A model generated the notes under the pieces. That model had not been told where the DNA came from, searched no databases, and saw only the letters and a program-made list of their open reading frames with translations. The translations under genes were made by a program, and so were the position numbers. A stretch of 13,527 bases of DNA from NCBI GenBank assembly GCA_038043305.1, contig JBBTCG010000037.1:1-13527 (forward strand), given 5' to 3'. Shown here piece after piece: positions 12,577 to 13,527 of the stretch (positions within the stretch are counted from its first letter, which is position 1; every line of letters begins with the position of its first letter). The DNA is from JACRCE01 sp038043305. Its GTDB lineage: Bacteria; Desulfobacterota; GWC2-55-46.

Positions 12577-12666
12577 CGCTTCCCTACGCCGGTATTACCC
12601 GGATCAGGTAAGTAAGGGTCTTCTCCATGACGGAAAACTCTCAGCCGCTTGGCGGCTCCCCTTGCG
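12577..12666 (-). promoter_or_regulatory. TPP riboswitch aptamer (THI box)
   Basis: On the minus strand the aptamer reads GGGGAGCC, then GGCTGAGAG, a P3 hairpin, GACCCTT, ACCTGATCCGGGTAATACC and GGCGTAGGGAAG. These are the conserved blocks of the thiamine pyrophosphate riboswitch, in order and with normal spacing. A P2 hairpin GAGCCGCC/GGCGGCTC-type stem and a short P1 (CGC/GCG) close it. TPP would bind the CTGAGA and TGATCCGGGTAAT halves. With the following terminator it should lower thiH-thiS-thiG expression when thiamine pyrophosphate is abundant. Confidence 0.96.
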
Positions 12667-12668
12667 TT

Positions 12669-12697
12669 ATGTGGCCGTCTGATGAAGACGGCCACAT
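12669..12697 (-). other. Perfect 12-bp hairpin at the predicted 5' end of the thi mRNA
   Basis: ATGTGGCCGTCT (12669-12680) and AGACGGCCACAT (12686-12697) are exactly complementary around a five-base loop. On the minus strand it starts at the transcription start predicted from the promoter (about 12696) and ends two bases before the TPP aptamer. No U-run follows, so it is not a terminator. A 5'-end stem-loop of this type can shield an mRNA from 5'-dependent decay. Confidence 0.8.
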
Positions 12698-12702
12698 TAG
12701 CG

Positions 12703-12731
12703 ATGATACCAGCCAATACCTGTTAAGTCAA
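12703..12731 (-). promoter_or_regulatory. Sigma70-type promoter for the thiH-thiS-thiG operon
   Basis: On the minus strand TTGACT (bases 12731-12726, five of six to consensus) is followed by 17 bases and TATCAT (12708-12703, five of six). The predicted start is near 12696, just before the riboswitch. It lies in the divergent space between this operon and the DJ-1-type gene. Confidence 0.75.
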
Positions 12732-12763
12732 TATGGACGATACAAACACACAAAGGAGGAGAA

Positions 12764-13312
12764 ATGAAAAAGGTGCTTATTCCGCTTGCCCCCGGGTTTG
12801 AGGAGGTGGAGGCTTTGACCGTGGTTGACATCCTGAGAAGGGCCGGGGCAGAGGTAACGCTGGCCGGAACGATAAGCGGCGTCATTATTGGCAGGAACGG
12901 CATAAAAGTCCTTGCCGACGAGCCGCTTGAGGCCGTAATCGGCAAAACCTTTGACATGGTGGTGCTTCCCGGCGGCGCTCAGGGAACGGAAATCCTGAAA
13001 AGGGATGCCAACGTAAAAAAGGCAGTTGAGCGGCTTATGAAACAAGGCGGGTTCGTTGCCGCCATCTGCGCCGCTCCCACGGTACTTGCGGCCATTGGCG
13101 CAATAAGAGGCGCTCATCTGACCTGTCACCCAAGCGTGCGCGAGGAGCTTCGCGCCGAAAAACTCTCTGATGAACGTGTTGTGATTGACAACAAGTTGAT
13201 CACAAGCCAATCCCCGGGCTCCGCAATGGAGTTCGCCTTTGCGCTTGTGGGCGCGCTCTTTGGACAAGAAAAAATCAAAGAGGTTAATAAGGGCGTGATG
13301 GCTCTGCTATGA
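12764..13312 (+). CDS. DJ-1/PfpI family protein (YajL-like)
   Basis: A 182-residue cytoplasmic protein of the DJ-1 / ThiJ / PfpI superfamily with a single flavodoxin-like domain. It starts MKKVLIPLAPGFEEVEA, with the conserved Glu of the active site at 14-15. VVLPGG is at 66-71, and the nucleophile elbow AAICAAPTVLA carries the reactive C102. CHPS is at 121-124 and the late motif LITSQSPGSAMEFA matches the YajL/DJ-1 subgroup. Members have been assigned glyoxalase/deglycase, chaperone or oxidative-stress roles that remain disputed, so the substrate is open. AAGGAGG at 12753-12759 gives a strong ribosome site. It is divergent from the riboswitch thiamine operon. The old family name ThiJ does not prove a thiamine function. 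Confidence 0.93.
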   Translation: MKKVLIPLAPGFEEVEALTVVDILRRAGAEVTLAGTISGVIIGRNGIKVLADEPLEAVIGKTFDMVVLPGGAQGTEILKRDANVKKAVERLMKQGGFVAAICAAPTVLAAIGAIRGAHLTCHPSVREELRAEKLSDERVVIDNKLITSQSPGSAMEFAFALVGALFGQEKIKEVNKGVMALL

Positions 13313-13332
13313 TATGGTTGCAGCCATACGCC

Positions 13333-13527
13333 CTACTCAAAGAGCGACTTTTGTTTCATCCGTCTTGCGGTCTTTTTTCTTTCTATCTGTAAGCGGTTTA
13401 TTGATGACGACCCCAGTTCGTCAAGGAACAAGGACGGTACGCCGTGCTCGCACGTTATATAAAGCGCATCCTTTGCCCGCGTCATGGCAACGTAGAAAAG
13501 CCTTCTTTCCTCTTCAATGTCGTTGTC
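13333..13527 (-). CDS. UvrD/Rep-type superfamily I helicase, C-terminal fragment (5' end outside window)
   Basis: Reading the minus strand from the window edge gives 64 residues ending at the TAG at 13335-13333. The fragment begins DNDIEEERRLFYVAMTRAKD. This is helicase motif VI of UvrD/Rep/PcrA-like proteins, with the arginine finger in VAMTRAKD. A short basic C-terminal tail follows (RKKTARRMKQK), ending SLFE. The ATP-binding and other helicase motifs must lie upstream, beyond the window. Subfamily (UvrD, Rep, PcrA or an AddA/RecB type) cannot be decided from this piece. It converges on the DJ-1-type gene, with 20 bases between the two stop codons. Confidence 0.87.
   Translation of the reverse strand, partial: DNDIEEERRLFYVAMTRAKDALYITCEHGVPSLFLDELGSSSINRLQIERKKTARRMKQKSLFE

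Noticed and set aside
13313..13330. Small imperfect palindrome (TATGGTTGCAGCCATA) between the DJ-1-type gene and the helicase
   Set aside because: Only about six pairs including a wobble and no U-run; likely chance.

Overview
The window is a compact, gene-dense piece of a bacterial chromosome carrying anabolic housekeeping genes. Coding parts are moderately G+C rich (a sampled 60 bases of lysA is 57% G+C), while the first ~250 bases are clearly A+T richer (19 G/C in the first 60 bases). A Gram-negative-type anaerobe is suggested by three things: a periplasmic DsbC-like protein with a c-type heme-like CxxCH motif, oxygen-sensitive radical enzymes for thiamine synthesis (a ThiH/HydG-type tyrosine lyase and ThiC), and a palindromic intergenic repeat of a kind I associate with Deltaproteobacteria and Nitrospirota. 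The phylum is inference only; no decisive marker gene is present.

Plus strand, 1-5362: after the tail of a DUF5655-type protein comes a lysine / meso-diaminopimelate cluster, lysA - dapF - small Cdd1-type helix-hairpin-helix gene - dapA - dapB, followed 28 bases later by a DsbC-like thiol:disulfide protein. DapA and DapB make tetrahydrodipicolinate, DapF makes meso-DAP and LysA makes lysine. The step between DapB and DapF (DapL, or the DapD/C/E route) is not in the window. A ~80-base imperfect palindrome sits between lysA and dapF and takes the place where the dapF ribosome binding site should be.

5363-7105: tRNA-Thr(CGT) on the minus strand, with CCA encoded and a good sigma70-type promoter, then a plus-strand diguanylate cyclase (degenerate receiver - GAF - GGDEF) with intact GGEEF and inhibitory RxxD sites.

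Minus strand, 12731-7158: two thiamine units. The upstream one has a sigma70 promoter, a perfect 12-bp hairpin at the predicted mRNA 5' end, a TPP riboswitch aptamer, an intrinsic terminator and then thiH - thiS - thiG (thiazole branch). Its ThiH is a long form with the radical-SAM CX3CX2C motif and also the C-terminal CX2CX22C motif of HydG, the [FeFe]-hydrogenase maturase; this is the most interesting feature of the window. The downstream unit is lgt - thiE - thiC, tightly overlapping, with no riboswitch visible ahead of it. Between the units lies a 259-base A+T-rich spacer with three inverted repeats.

Plus strand, 12764-13312: a DJ-1/PfpI (YajL-like) gene, divergent from the riboswitch operon. 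The window ends in the C-terminal 64 residues of a UvrD-type helicase on the minus strand. Several start codons are placed inside the longest open frames (dapF, Cdd1, dapA, thiE, thiG, thiH) because of Shine-Dalgarno sequences, family N-termini or overlapping regulatory structures. lgt uses a TTG start.
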